Assembly (NCBI RefSeq): GCF_000588875.1 | Contig: NZ_JEMV01000017.1 | Location: 20,129-84,128, forward strand | Direction of reading: 5' to 3' | DNA: 64,000 bases | Source: Sphingobium sp. Ant17 | GTDB lineage: Bacteria; Pseudomonadota; Alphaproteobacteria; Sphingomonadales; Sphingomonadaceae | Position numbers and translations under genes: made by a program | Notes under the pieces: model-generated | Told to the model about the DNA's origin: nothing | The model's input: the letters and a program-made list of their open reading frames with translations, nothing else | The model's database searches: none | Shown: piece after piece, positions 36,333 through 46,686 of the stretch | Numbering within the stretch: position 1 is the stretch's first letter | Layout: each line of letters opens with the position of its first letter

Positions 36333-37402
36333 TTACCGCACACCCAACCTGGGCCGCATCCTCGGCGCGGCATCCGACTGCCGCCGCACCAGCTTATGCG
36401 CCAGCACCAGATGCTCGGACGCATGTCCGCGCCGCGCCGCCCTTTCAGCAACCGCACCAACACCTCGACGGCCGCGCGCGACATGGCGCTGATCGGCTGG
36501 CGGATGGTGGTCAGCTCGGGCCAGATGGTGGTGGCAAGCGAGGTGTCATCGAACCCGCACACCGTCAGGTCGCCCGGCACGTCAAGGCCACTACGGTGCG
36601 CGATCGCGACGGTCGCCGCCGCCATATCGTCATTGCTGGCGAAGATGGCGGTAGGCGGATCGAGCAGCGACAATATCTGTTCGGCCGCGTCCAGCCCCGA
36701 CCGGTAGGTGAAATAGCCTTGCGCGATCAGTTCGTCCAACACCGGCAGGTTCGCTTCGCTCAGCGCGGCGAGATAGCCTTCAAACCGCTTGCCGCTGGCG
36801 GTCTGGTTGGGGTTGCCCTTGATGAAACCGATGCGCGAATGGCCCAGCGTGATCAGGTGGCGCGTCATTTCATAGGCTGCCTGCCAGTCATCGATGCTGA
36901 CCGCCGCCAGGTCGCCGGGCGCTCGTCCCGTCGCAACCGCTACGGCCGGGATGTTGGCGGCCTGCAATGCCTCGACCATTTCCTCCAGATCGCATAGCGG
37001 CGGCGGCAGGATGACGCCGTTGATCCGCCCGCGCAGCAGATGATCGACGACCGCCTTCACCGATGTCTGTTCGTCCCATTTCTCCACGACCAGGTCGACG
37101 CCGCTGCGGCTCGCCTGGTCCAGGCTACCGACCAGAAATTCGCTCAGATAAGAGGAGGACGGGTTGCTGTAGAGCAGGCCGATCCGCAGTTCATCGCCCC
37201 CCGCCAGGCTGCGTGCGGCGGCGCTCGGCGCATAGTTAAGCGCCAGGATGGCGGCATCGACCTTAGCCTTGGTCGCGGGCCGCACCACCTGCTCGCCATT
37301 GATGACCCGCGACACCGTCATGGGCGATACCCCGGCGTGGCGCGCCACGTCGTTGATCGTGGGGGCGTTGCGCTGACGGCGGGAGGATCGGGTGTCGGTC
37401 AA
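36333..37402 (-). CDS. LacI family transcriptional regulator, frameshifted near 36418
   Basis: Corrected length is 356 residues. The N-terminal LacI helix-turn-helix is APTINDVARHAGVSPMTVSRVING, and the hinge is NYAPSAAARSLAGG. The periplasmic-binding-like sugar domain follows (RIGLLYSNPSSSYLSEF, PTAIFASNDDMAAATV, GFDDTSLATTIWPELTTI). The frame breaks at GADMRP; with one more C it continues EHLVLAHKLVRRQSDAAPRM to a TAA at 36333, a typical LacI ending (LVxRxS). Read uncorrected, it would run to 36137 inside purB. It probably binds the operators at 33662 and 39695; the effector, perhaps xylose or a uronate, is inferred. Confidence 0.9.
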
Positions 37403-37478
37403 TGCGGGGTGCTTTCAGGGCCGGTAAGGATGTCGCCGAAGTGCTAACGACATCGCCCCGCCAGATTAAAGCGAAAAA

Positions 37479-39623
37479 TCACGGATTGCCGGGCGCATAG
37501 GGGAATTTGCGCATTTTATAGGCCTCCAGGCTCTCTGGCGGCGGCGCAGCCCCGGCGGGCAGGGGGCGCTTGGCGATCGACTGGAAATAGGCGATGCTCG
37601 CATCGCGCCACCATTGGGCCTCCTTTTGCTGGATATCGAGGAAGGTCTGCGTCTGCGCAAAGCGTTCCGCATCGATCATCGGCCGCAGCCCCTCCCACGT
37701 CGCGCGCATCCCTGCGACATAGGCGACGCCCCGGTCATAGCGATGGACCATCCCGTCCCACAGCGTTTTGCCCGACGCCAGCCGATAGTCCCAGGGCAGA
37801 TGATGGAACCACAGCAAGTCGCGCTCCGGCGTCGTGCGCGGATCGGCCAGCCGCTTGGCGATCGGCGGCGCATATTGGGCGATGGCGTTGCTGCCGGTCT
37901 TGGTCCGGTCAAAGCCGATGCCGGTCGCATCCGCCTTGTGATAATAGACCGGGTTCCATTCGGGCCGCGCCAATTCCGATACCCAGGGGGCAGGGCCATA
38001 ATGATGACCCGTGTTCATGACATGGGCGAGGCCCAGCGGCGTCATATAGTCCACCGCCGCCTCGCGCGATCCCATCATCATCGCGACCATCGGCTCGACC
38101 ACCGCCTTGTCGGGCGTGAAGGTCAGCGCCGCCCATTCGCGCGCCACCGCATCGGCTGTCAGGTCGGGGTTCCAGGCCATCCGCCCGAACGCATACCAGT
38201 CCGCCTGGTTGAAGATCGACCCGCTCCAGTCGCGATCCGTGCCGATATTGGCAACGCCCGCAATGCCCGTCAGCCTATGCCCGTCCAGCGACCCGTCGAT
38301 CACCTTGGCAACCGTCGATCCCTTGCCCTTGGCGAACGTATCGCTTTTCAGCGTCTCTTCGAACAACGGACCCAAATAGGTCAGATGCGTCGATTGCCCC
38401 AGATATTCCTTGGTGATCTGGAACTCCATCATCAACGGCGTCTTGGGCATCGCCCCGAACAGCGGATGAAAGGGCTCGCGCGGCTGAAAGTCGATCGCGC
38501 CATTCTTCACCTGCACGATGACATTGTCGGCGAATTGCCCATCGAGCGGCTTGAAGTCGGCATAGGCCTGTTTGGCGCGATCGTCGGGATCGTCATGGGC
38601 ATAGACGAAGGCGCGCCACATCACGATCCCGCCATGCGGCTTGATCGCAGCGGCCAGCATGTTCGCGCCATCGGCATGGGTGCGGTTATAATCCTGCGGA
38701 CCCGGCTGTCCCTCGCTATTGGCCTTGACCAGGAAGCCGCCAAAATCGGGGATCGCCGCGTAAACCTCGTCGGCCTTGGCCTTCCACCAGGCGGCAACGG
38801 TCGGATCGAGCGGATCGGCGGTCTTGAGCCCATCCAACTCCATAGGCGCGGTCCATTTGACCGATAGGTAAACCTTGATCCCATAGGGCCGAAACACATT
38901 GGCCAGCGCCGCCGCCTTGGCGATATAGGGCGCGGTCAGGCTGTCCGACTTGGCATTCACATTGTTGAGGACGGTGCCGTTGATGCCGATCGACGCATTG
39001 GCGCGGGCATAGTCGGTATAGCGCGGCCCCTTCCAGTCGGGCAGCCGCCACCAGTCCCAGATCGACGACCCCGAATAGCCCCGTTCCACCGTGCCATCCA
39101 GATTGTCCCAATGGTTGAGCAGGCGCAGGTCGATGCGCGGCGCGCTGCGCACATTGATGGCGTCAAGCGCCGCGCCTGACTGTGCCAGCCGCAGCCAGCG
39201 GAACGCGCCATGCAGCAACCCGCTGTCGCTGTTCGCGGCGATCAGCGTGACCGGCTTGCCCTCGACCCGAATCGATCGGATCGCATAGCCTTCGCGGCCA
39301 AGGTCATTCGTTTTGACCGGGAGGGCAGGCGCGGTCTTTGGCGTCGCCAGCCACAGGGCTCCGGGCTGGATCGTATCCGACAGGGCCGGTGAAGTCCCGG
39401 TCATGCCGCCAACGCCGCGCTGCAACTCGTCGCGTATGGCCTGCATCGTCGCGCTGTCGCCCGGCGCCATGATCACGTTCGCATGCGCCGCAATCCGCGC
39501 CGCCGCCGCACCGTCTGCCGGCCGGTAGCGCAGCCACAGATCATAGCCATCCTCGGCCCGCGCCACAGGCGTCAGGCTCATCATGGCCATGGCCAATATC
39601 CAGCAAATCAGGCGCGCGATCAT
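37479..39623 (-). CDS. GH67 xylan alpha-1,2-glucuronidase
   Basis: 714 residues. A signal peptide ends at VARAE (about residue 24), so it acts in the periplasm or outside. The GH67 domains follow: an alpha/beta N-terminal domain, then a barrel with LRLLNHWDNLDGTVERGYSG, KANSEGQPGP (acid catalyst region near residue 300), MWRAFVYAH and QVKNGAIDFQPREPFHPLF. The last 200 residues match the helical C-terminal domain (LWFHHLPWDYRLASG). It removes 4-O-methyl-glucuronic acid from xylo-oligosaccharides, feeding both the Weimberg and the hexuronate genes nearby. It is divergent from the GH3 gene. Confidence 0.93.
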   Translation of the reverse strand: MIARLICWILAMAMMSLTPVARAEDGYDLWLRYRPADGAAAARIAAHANVIMAPGDSATMQAIRDELQRGVGGMTGTSPALSDTIQPGALWLATPKTAPALPVKTNDLGREGYAIRSIRVEGKPVTLIAANSDSGLLHGAFRWLRLAQSGAALDAINVRSAPRIDLRLLNHWDNLDGTVERGYSGSSIWDWWRLPDWKGPRYTDYARANASIGINGTVLNNVNAKSDSLTAPYIAKAAALANVFRPYGIKVYLSVKWTAPMELDGLKTADPLDPTVAAWWKAKADEVYAAIPDFGGFLVKANSEGQPGPQDYNRTHADGANMLAAAIKPHGGIVMWRAFVYAHDDPDDRAKQAYADFKPLDGQFADNVIVQVKNGAIDFQPREPFHPLFGAMPKTPLMMEFQITKEYLGQSTHLTYLGPLFEETLKSDTFAKGKGSTVAKVIDGSLDGHRLTGIAGVANIGTDRDWSGSIFNQADWYAFGRMAWNPDLTADAVAREWAALTFTPDKAVVEPMVAMMMGSREAAVDYMTPLGLAHVMNTGHHYGPAPWVSELARPEWNPVYYHKADATGIGFDRTKTGSNAIAQYAPPIAKRLADPRTTPERDLLWFHHLPWDYRLASGKTLWDGMVHRYDRGVAYVAGMRATWEGLRPMIDAERFAQTQTFLDIQQKEAQWWRDASIAYFQSIAKRPLPAGAAPPPESLEAYKMRKFPYAPGNP

Positions 39624-39668
39624 CCGTCCCTCTCCATCGCGTCGGCTTCGTCAGCCCGCTATCGGGCA

Positions 39669-39708
39669 TTGACAAGCGCGACTTGTCTTACCAATGGTAA
39701 CGCTATCA
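39669..39708 (+). promoter_or_regulatory. LacI-type operator between GH67 and GH3
   Basis: TGGTAACGCTATCA at 39695-39708 differs by one base from the operator before xylX. It is preceded 20 bases upstream by TTGACA (39669-39674), the same layout as at xylX. The site lies in the 205-base divergent gap and could repress both GH67 (starts 39623) and GH3 (starts 39829). Confidence 0.8.
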
Positions 39709-39828
39709 GTTCTAATCGGGCAAGCAGAAACGTGATAGCTCGGCAAAATTGGAGAGGCACGTCATGAACCACCCCCGTAAGATATCGATCCGGGCGGCGA
39801 TTTCCATCGTCCTGATGGTGCAACAGCC

Positions 39829-42197
39829 ATGACCTTTGCTCGACGCCAGGCGCTTGGCCTGCTCGCTTCCACCTCGCTCCTGTCGGCGACTCCGGCCATG
39901 GCCGCCACAAAGGGCGGCCCGCTCTACAAGGACGCAACCGCGCCGATCGACCTGCGCGTGCGCGACCTGCTCGGCCGCATGACGCTGGAGGAAAAAGTCG
40001 GCCAGATCATCGCGCTCTGGGCGACCAAGGCCGACATCATGGATGGCCTGACCTTCTCCCCCGCCAAGGCGAGCAAAGCCTATCCGGCGAGCTTTGGCCA
40101 GATCACCCGCCCGTCCGACAAGCGCGGCGCGCCTGATGGGTCGCAACAGGCGGGCGGCGTCGGCGCGCGCTGGCGCACCCCGGCGGACACGGTGGCCTTC
40201 ATCACCGCGATCCAGAAATGGGCGATCGAGGAAACCCGACTCGGCATCCCCGTGCTGTTCCATGAGGAATCGCTGCATGGCTATATGGCGACCGAGGCCA
40301 CCAGCTTCCCGATGGCGATCGGCCTGGCGGGCAGTTTCGACCGCCAGCTAATGCACGACATCCAATCCGTCACCGCCCGCGAAGTCCGCGCCCGTGGCGT
40401 GCATCTCGCTCTGTCCCCGGTGGTCGACATCGCCCGCGATCCGCGCTGGGGCCGCATCGAGGAAACCTTTGGCGAAGATCCCTATCTGTGCGGCGAAATG
40501 GGCGTCGCCGCCGTGCTGGGCCTGCAGGGCGAAAGCAAGCAGCTTGGCCCGGACAAGGTGATGGCGACGCTCAAACATATGACCGGCCACGGCCAACCCG
40601 AAAGCGGCCAGAATATCGCGCCCGCGTCGATCTCGGAGCGCGAATTGCGCGAGAATTTCTTTCCGCCCTTCCGCGAAGTCGTCCGCCGCACCGGCATCGC
40701 CGCCGTCATGCCCAGCTATAATGAAATCGATGGCGTCCCCAGTCACCAGAGCACATGGCTGCTCGGCGACATCTTGCGCGGCGAATGGCATTTCGACGGC
40801 GCGGTGGTCAGCGATTATGGCGCGGTCCACGAACTCGACACCATCCATCATGTTCAGCCCGACCCGGAAGCATCGGCCCGAGCCGCGTTGCGCGCCGGGG
40901 TGGATTGCGAACTGCCCGATGGCCTGACCTATCGGACGCTGGTGAGCCAAGTGCGCGCCGGAAAGGTGCCGGTCGAAGCGGTGGATATGGCCGTGCGCCG
41001 CATGTTGACGCTCAAATTCCGCGCGGGCCTGTTCGAAAATCCCTGGCCGCGTCAGGATTATGCCACGCTGACCGGCAACGCCGAAGCGCGCGCCCTCGCT
41101 TTGAAGGCGGCGCACAAGTCGATCGCGCTGCTCAAGAATGACGGCACGCTGCCCCTGACGGCGGGCGCGCACAAGCGCGTCGCGGTGATCGGTCCCAATG
41201 CCGCCGTCGCGCGCCTTGGCGGCTATTCCTCTATCCCGCGTCAGGAAGTGTCGCTGCTCGAAGGCATAGAGGCCAAGCTCAAGGGCAAGGCGCAGGTGTC
41301 CATGCCCAGGGCGTCTTCATCACCCAGAGCGAGGATCGGTCGGCCGACGACGTGCTGCTCGCTGATCCCGCGAAGAACCGCGCCTTGATCGCCCAGGCGG
41401 TCGAGGTCGCGAGCAGCGCCGATATCATCCTCCTCGCGATCGGCGACACCGAACAGACCAGCCGCGAAGGCTTTGCCAAGAACCATCTGGGCGATCGCAC
41501 CAGCCTCGATCTGCTGGGCGAACAGAATGACCTGTTCGTGGCGATGAAGGCGACCGGCAAGCCCGTCATCGTCTGCGCCATCAACGGTCGCCCGCCCAGC
41601 TATCCCACCGTCGTGGAGGGCGCGAACGCGCTGATCGAATGCTGGTATCCGGGGCAGGAGGGCGGCACGGCCATGGCCGACATTCTGTTCGGCGACGTCA
41701 ATCCCGGCGCAAAGCTGCCCGTCACTGTTGTGCGGAATGAAGGGCAGATCCCGCTCTTCTACAACCGCAAGCCATCCACCGGTCGCGGCTATTTGTTCGC
41801 GAAAAATACACCGCTCTTTCCGTTCGGCTTTGGGCTTAGCTACACCCGCTTCACCTTCGGCAAACCCCGCCTGTCCGCCCCGCGTATCGGCATAGGCGGA
41901 CAGGTGACGGTCGAGGTCGATGTCCGCAATGTGGGCGACAGGGCCGGGGACGAAGTCGTCCAGCTCTATGTTCGCGATCAGGTCGCCAGCGTCACCCGCC
42001 CGATCAAGGAATTGAAAGGGTTCGAGCGCGTCACCCTCGCGCCGGGCGAGAGCCGGACCGTGCGCCTGACGCTTGGCCCCGACGCCTTTGCGCTGTGGAA
42101 TCTCGACATGGACGAAGTGGTCGAACCCGGCCTGTTCGACATCATGGTCGGGCCGGACAGCGAAAATCTTCAGACCGTCACCCTTGAAATCCTTTGA
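39829..42197 (+). CDS. GH3 beta-glycosidase (probable beta-xylosidase), frameshifted near 41299
   Basis: Corrected length is 789 residues. The N-terminus [14 protein letters not shown]...PAMAA is a Tat-like signal (twin Arg). The GH3 barrel has [42 protein letters not shown] and the nucleophile D329 in [11 protein letters not shown]; the C-terminal sandwich has [14 protein letters not shown] and the fibronectin-like module [14 protein letters not shown]. The frame breaks after GKAQV near 41299; one added base joins [12 protein letters not shown]. In this locus beta-xylosidase activity is most likely, but beta-glucosidase cannot be excluded by sequence. Confidence 0.9.
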
Positions 42198-42211
42198 ACA
42201 GGACCGCGCAC

Positions 42212-43423
42212 ATGCCCAAAATTCTTGATGCCAAGGTCATCGTCACTTGCCCCGGCCGCAATTTCGTCACGTTGAAGATCATCACCGAAGACGGCGTCTA
42301 TGGCCTTGGCGACGCGACGCTCAACGGCCGCGAACTGGCGGTGGCCAGCTATTTGCAGGACCATGTCATTCCCTGCCTGATCGGTCGCGACGCGCACCGG
42401 ATCGAGGATATCTGGCAATATCTCTATAAGGGCGCCTATTGGCGCCGCGGGCCGGTCACCATGTCGGCGATCGCCGCCGTCGATACCGCGCTCTGGGATA
42501 TCAAGGGCAAGTTGGCGGGCCTGCCGGTCTATCAATTGCTTGGTGGAGCCAGCCGCGAAAATGTGATGGTCTATGGCCATGCCAACGGCACCACGATCGA
42601 GGATACGGTGCGGGTCGCGCTCGATTATCAACGGCAGGGCTATAAGGCGATCCGCATCCAGTGCGGCGTCCCCGGCATGGCGTCCACTTATGGCGTGTCC
42701 AAGGACAAATATTTCTACGAACCCGCCGACGCCGATCTGCCGACCGAAAATGTCTGGAACACCTCCAAATATATGCGCGTCGTGCCCGAATTGTTCAAAG
42801 CCGCGCGCGAGGCGCTGGGCTGGGACGTCCATCTGCTGCACGATATCCACCATCGCCTGACCCCGGTCGAGGCCGGGCGGCTGGGCAAGGATCTGGAACC
42901 CTATCGCCCCTTCTGGCTGGAGGATGCGACGCCCGCCGAAAACCAGGAAGCGTTCAAGCTGATCCGCCAGCACACCACGACGCCGCTCGCCGTAGGCGAA
43001 ATCTTCAACTCCATCCACGACTGCCGCGAGCTGATCGAAAACCAGCTGATCGACTATATCCGGGCCACCGTGGTCCATGCAGGCGGCATCAGCCATCTGC
43101 GCAAGATCGCGAACCTGGCCGATCTCTATCAGGTCCGCACCGGCTGCCACGGCGCGACCGACCTGTCGCCGGTCTGCATGGCCGCCGCGCTGCATTTCGA
43201 CCTGTCGGTGCCGAACTTCGGCGTACAGGAATATATGCGCCACACGCCCGAAACCGACGCGGTCTTCCCCCACGCCTACACGTTTGCGGACGGCGCGATG
43301 CATCCCGGCGAAGCACCGGGCCTTGGCGTCGACATCGACGAGGAACTGGCCGCGAAATATGAGTATAGCCGGGCCTTCCTGCCGGTAAACCGGCTGGAAG
43401 ACGGCACGATGTTCAATTGGTGA
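42212..43423 (+). CDS. manD: D-mannonate dehydratase, enolase superfamily
   Basis: 403 residues from ATG 42212, with AGGA upstream. Mandelate-racemase-type enolase superfamily member resembling the characterised Novosphingobium ManD. The metal ligands lie in LLHDIHHRL (Asp near 210), [11 protein letters not shown] and AVGEIFNS, with the family's VYGHANG and [11 protein letters not shown] segments. It converts D-mannonate to 2-keto-3-deoxygluconate, the third step of glucuronate breakdown. It follows GH3 by 14 bases, so both are probably one operon under the 39695 operator. Confidence 0.9.
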   Translation: MPKILDAKVIVTCPGRNFVTLKIITEDGVYGLGDATLNGRELAVASYLQDHVIPCLIGRDAHRIEDIWQYLYKGAYWRRGPVTMSAIAAVDTALWDIKGKLAGLPVYQLLGGASRENVMVYGHANGTTIEDTVRVALDYQRQGYKAIRIQCGVPGMASTYGVSKDKYFYEPADADLPTENVWNTSKYMRVVPELFKAAREALGWDVHLLHDIHHRLTPVEAGRLGKDLEPYRPFWLEDATPAENQEAFKLIRQHTTTPLAVGEIFNSIHDCRELIENQLIDYIRATVVHAGGISHLRKIANLADLYQVRTGCHGATDLSPVCMAAALHFDLSVPNFGVQEYMRHTPETDAVFPHAYTFADGAMHPGEAPGLGVDIDEELAAKYEYSRAFLPVNRLEDGTMFNW

Positions 43424-43447
43424 TGGGGTGAATTGCCCCTAAGCAGT

Positions 43448-43540
43448 TTCGTCATTCCCGCGAAGGCGGGAACCCATCTCCCGTCATAGCGGCGATGGAC
43501 AGGGCCGGAGATGGATCCCCGCCTTCGCGGGGATGACGAC
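43448..43540. repeat. inverted palindromic intergenic repeat
   Basis: GTCATTCCCGCGAAGGCGGG at about 43450 and its inverted partner (CCCGCCTTCGCGGGGATGAC) ending near 43538, separated by about 45 bases. It is the same family as 7211 and 26455. It lies between manD and the ExuT-like gene and could reduce expression of the distal genes by partial termination. Confidence 0.78.
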
Positions 43541-43556
43541 GTATTTGGAGAGGCCA

Positions 43557-44843
43557 ATGAGTAACCCGACCATCCCCAAACCCTCCGGCAAAGTCCGCTG
43601 GATCGTCTGCGCTTTGCTCTTCTTCGCTGTCGTGCTCAGCTATGTCGATCGCCTCGTCCTGCCGACGCTCAAGCCCGATCTTCAGGCGCGCTATAGCTGG
43701 AGCGAGAGCGGCTATGCCGACCTCGCCATCTGGTTTCAGGCGGGCTATGGCATTTCCTACGTCTTTTTCGGCCGCCTGATCGACAAGATCGGCGCGCGGG
43801 CCGGCTATACCCTGGCGGTGTCGCTGTGGACCATCGGCCATGTCGCGCACATCTTCTTCACCTCGACCGCGGGCATGTTGCTCGCGCGCATCCCGCTCGC
43901 GATCGGCGAGGCGGGGACGTTCCCCGCTGCGATCGCCGCAACCAATGAATGGTTCCCCAAGAAGGAGCGCGCCTTCGCGATCGGCATCTTCAACGCCGGG
44001 TCCAATGTCGGCGCGATCCTGACCCCGCTGATCGTCCCGATCATCGCCGTTACCCTGGGCTGGCGCTGGGCCTTCATCCTGACCGGGCTGCTGACGGTCA
44101 TATGGCTCGTCGCCTGGCTCAGCTTCTACCGCAGCCCGCGCGAGAAGAAGAGCCTCAGCGCCGAAGAACTGGCCTGGATCGAAACCGACCCGGTCGAACC
44201 ACAACGCCCGGTCAAATGGGCCACCCTGTTCCGCCTGCGCCAGACCTGGGCCTATATGGCCGGGCGCTTCCTGATCGATCCGGTCTGGTGGACCTTCCTC
44301 TTCTGGCTGCCCGATTTCTTCAACAAACAATATGGCGTCAAAATGCTCGACTTCGGGCCGCCGCTGATCGCGGTCTATCTGCTGGCGGATGTCGGCTCGG
44401 TCGCAGGCGGCTGGGCGTCGTCGCGCTTCATCGGCCGGGGCTGGAGCATCAATCGCGGGCGCAAGACGGCGATGCTGCTCGCCGCGCTCTGCGCCGTCCC
44501 CATCGCCTTTGCCACGCACGCGCCCAATATGTGGGTCGCTGTTGCGCTAATTGGACTTGCCTGTGCCGGGCATCAGGGCTTCTCCGCCAACCTGTACGCT
44601 TTGCCGGGCGATGTCTTCCCCCGCTGGATGGCCGGGTCGGTCGTCGGCCTCGGCGGCCTGGCGGGCGCGATCGGCGGCATGATCATGGCCAAGTTCGCCG
44701 GGGTCATCCTCGAAACCGTCGGCAGCTACGGTCCCATCTTCGCCGTCGCCTCCTGCGCCTATCTGATCGCGCTTGGCACCATCCACCTCATCATCCCGCG
44801 CTATCAGACCGTCGATAGCGCCGCCATCAGGGCTGAACCATGA
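43557..44843 (+). CDS. MFS transporter of the hexuronate (ExuT-like) ACS family
   Basis: 428 residues from ATG 43557, after GGAGAGG. Twelve membrane helices; FFAVVLSYVDRLVLPTLKPDL is the family's helix 1, followed by FGRLIDKIGARAG, IGEAGTFPAAIAATNEWFPKKERA (anion:cation symporter signature) and GHQGFSANLYALPGDVFP. Members import glucuronate and galacturonate. Placed after manD, it would bring in glucuronate or aldobiouronic products released by GH67. The stop overlaps the next start by 4 bases. Confidence 0.9.
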   Translation: MSNPTIPKPSGKVRWIVCALLFFAVVLSYVDRLVLPTLKPDLQARYSWSESGYADLAIWFQAGYGISYVFFGRLIDKIGARAGYTLAVSLWTIGHVAHIFFTSTAGMLLARIPLAIGEAGTFPAAIAATNEWFPKKERAFAIGIFNAGSNVGAILTPLIVPIIAVTLGWRWAFILTGLLTVIWLVAWLSFYRSPREKKSLSAEELAWIETDPVEPQRPVKWATLFRLRQTWAYMAGRFLIDPVWWTFLFWLPDFFNKQYGVKMLDFGPPLIAVYLLADVGSVAGGWASSRFIGRGWSINRGRKTAMLLAALCAVPIAFATHAPNMWVAVALIGLACAGHQGFSANLYALPGDVFPRWMAGSVVGLGGLAGAIGGMIMAKFAGVILETVGSYGPIFAVASCAYLIALGTIHLIIPRYQTVDSAAIRAEP

Positions 44844-46109
44844 CCCGGCTCCTCCTCCTGCAAAAAGCCTCAACCAGTGTACGGGTCGCTGTCCGCTTGG
44901 CCTGCATCGCCACTATTTTGGCCACCGGCTCTGCCCATGCGCAAAGCTGCACCCCGACCTGGGTCGCGGGCTGGGCCTCGTCCCAATTCCGCCCCACCGG
45001 CGACGCCGCGCTCCCGCCCGGCACGCTGGCGAACCAGACTTTGCGGCAGGTCGTCCGCTCTTCCGCCAGTGGCGACCGGGTCCGTGTCCGCCTCTCCAAC
45101 CTCGCGGGCACCCGGCCGCTCCCCATCCTGGGTGCCAGCATCGCCCGCGCGACCAGTTCCGCCGCGCCCACCATCGATCCCGCCACCCGGATCGCGCTCC
45201 GGTTCGATGGCAAGCCCGATGTCATCATCCCGCCCGGTGCGGACTATCTGTCCGACACAGTGACGCTGTCGGCCAAGCGCTCGATACGCTCGCCATCTCG
45301 ATCCGCTACGCCGCCGCCGACCCCGAACAGACATCGCATCCGGGCTCTCGCGCTACCTCTTGGCATCTGCCGGGCGACCATCTGTCCGACCCGCAATTTG
45401 CCGGGGCCGCGACCTTCGACCATTGGTTCAACCTGGCCGCGCTCGAAGTCGAACGCTGCGCCCCCGCCCAGCTCATCGTCGCGCTGGGCGACTCGATCAC
45501 TGATGGCAAGAACAGCACCACCAACGGCAATGATCGCTGGACTGACCGGCTGGCCGAACGATTGCAGGCCGATCCCAAACGCCGCCACATCGCGATCGTC
45601 AATCAGGGGATCGGCGGCAACCGGCTGCTCGCCGATGGCCTTGGTCCCAACGCGCTCGCCCGGCTTGACCGCGACGTTCTGGCGCAGCCCGGCGTCACCC
45701 ATCTCATCCTGCTGGAAGGGATTAACGATCTCGGCACGCTCACCCGCGAAGCGCCTGTCAGCACCGCCGCGCATCAGGCCCATGTCGCCTGCATCATCGG
45801 TGCCTATCGCCAGATCATCGCCCGCGCCCGCGCCAAGGGGATCAAGGTGATCGGCGCGACCATCATGCCCTTCGTCGGCAATGATTATTATCATGCGACG
45901 CCCGGAATGAGGCCGACCGCCAGGCCGTCAACGCCTGGATCCGGCAGCCGGGCAATTTCGACGCGGTGATCGATTTCGATGCCACGACCCGCGACCCGGC
46001 TCGGCCCGATCGCTTGGCCCCGGCCTATGACAGTGGCGACGCGCTCCATCCGTCACCACGCGGCTATCGGGCGATGGGCGACGCGATCGCGTTGGACCTG
46101 TTCGACTGA
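44840..46109 (+). CDS. secreted SGNH/GDSL hydrolase, two frameshifts
   Basis: Corrected length is 423 residues. A signal peptide ends GSAHAQ near residue 35. The SGNH blocks are: I, VALGDSITDG (Ser near 218); II/III, QGIGGNRLL and GINDLG; V, GDALHPSPRGY with the catalytic Asp-x-x-His. The frame breaks near 45277 (one G lost before CGCTCGATAC) and near 45906 (one A lost in GGAAATG); three reading frames are needed to read the gene through. In this locus it is a good candidate for an acetyl or methylglucuronoyl esterase acting on xylan; this is inference. Confidence 0.85.
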
Positions 46110-46119
46110 CCGGCAGACG

Positions 46120-46599
46120 CTATTTCCGCCGCCCCCCGGCATCCAGCACCGTCTCCATCGCCACGAAGGTCGAGGTGCTGGCCACATGGGGCAGGGCGGA
46201 AATCTTCTCCCCCATCACCATACGATAGCGCCGAATATCCGCCGTCCGCACCTTGAGCAGATAGTCGAAGCTGCTCGCGATCATATGGCATTCCTCGACT
46301 TCGGCGATCCGCCGCACCGCCACGTTGAACTCATGCAGCGCCGCTTCGCGCGTGTCGTTCAGCTTGACCTCGGCAAAGGCGACATGGTCCATCCCCAGCT
46401 TGGCCGGATCGACGATGGCCCGGAACCCCTTGATCACGCCGGTTTCGATCAATCGCTTGAGCCGAACCTGGCATGGCGTCTTGGACAGGCCAACGAGCAA
46501 CGCCAGATCGGTGACGGTCATGCGACCGTCCTCGACCAAGGCCGCGATGATCTTGCGGTCGAATTCGTCCAGATCGGCTATTTCGGGGGCTTTATCCAT
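46120..46599 (-). CDS. Lrp/AsnC family regulator
   Basis: 159 residues from ATG 46599 (a TTG at 46602 is also possible). The N-terminal helix-turn-helix is LDEFDRKIIAALVEDGRMTVTDLALLVGLS followed by KTPCQVRLKRLIETGVIKGF; the C-terminal RAM domain has HVAFAEVKL and YLLKVRTADI. It is divergent from putA with an 87-base gap. This is the usual alphaproteobacterial arrangement of PutR, which activates putA in response to proline, and is the most likely role. Confidence 0.88.
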   Translation of the reverse strand: MDKAPEIADLDEFDRKIIAALVEDGRMTVTDLALLVGLSKTPCQVRLKRLIETGVIKGFRAIVDPAKLGMDHVAFAEVKLNDTREAALHEFNVAVRRIAEVEECHMIASSFDYLLKVRTADIRRYRMVMGEKISALPHVASTSTFVAMETVLDAGGRRK

Positions 46600-46686
46600 C
46601 AATGCTGCCTAGCATAGGGCAGTAAATAAGTCATATGCTCCTCGCACATGAGCCTCTTAGGTCAGAACGACGTAGCCAGATGCGCT

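Noticed and set aside
41352..42197. Separate 281-residue gene after GH3
   Set aside because: It is the C-terminal half of GH3 in another frame; one added base near 41299 joins them, and it lacks its own ribosome-binding site.
44773..45969. A second overlapping gene in the SGNH region
   Set aside because: The SGNH motifs are spread over three frames that join after two single-base additions, so there is one gene.
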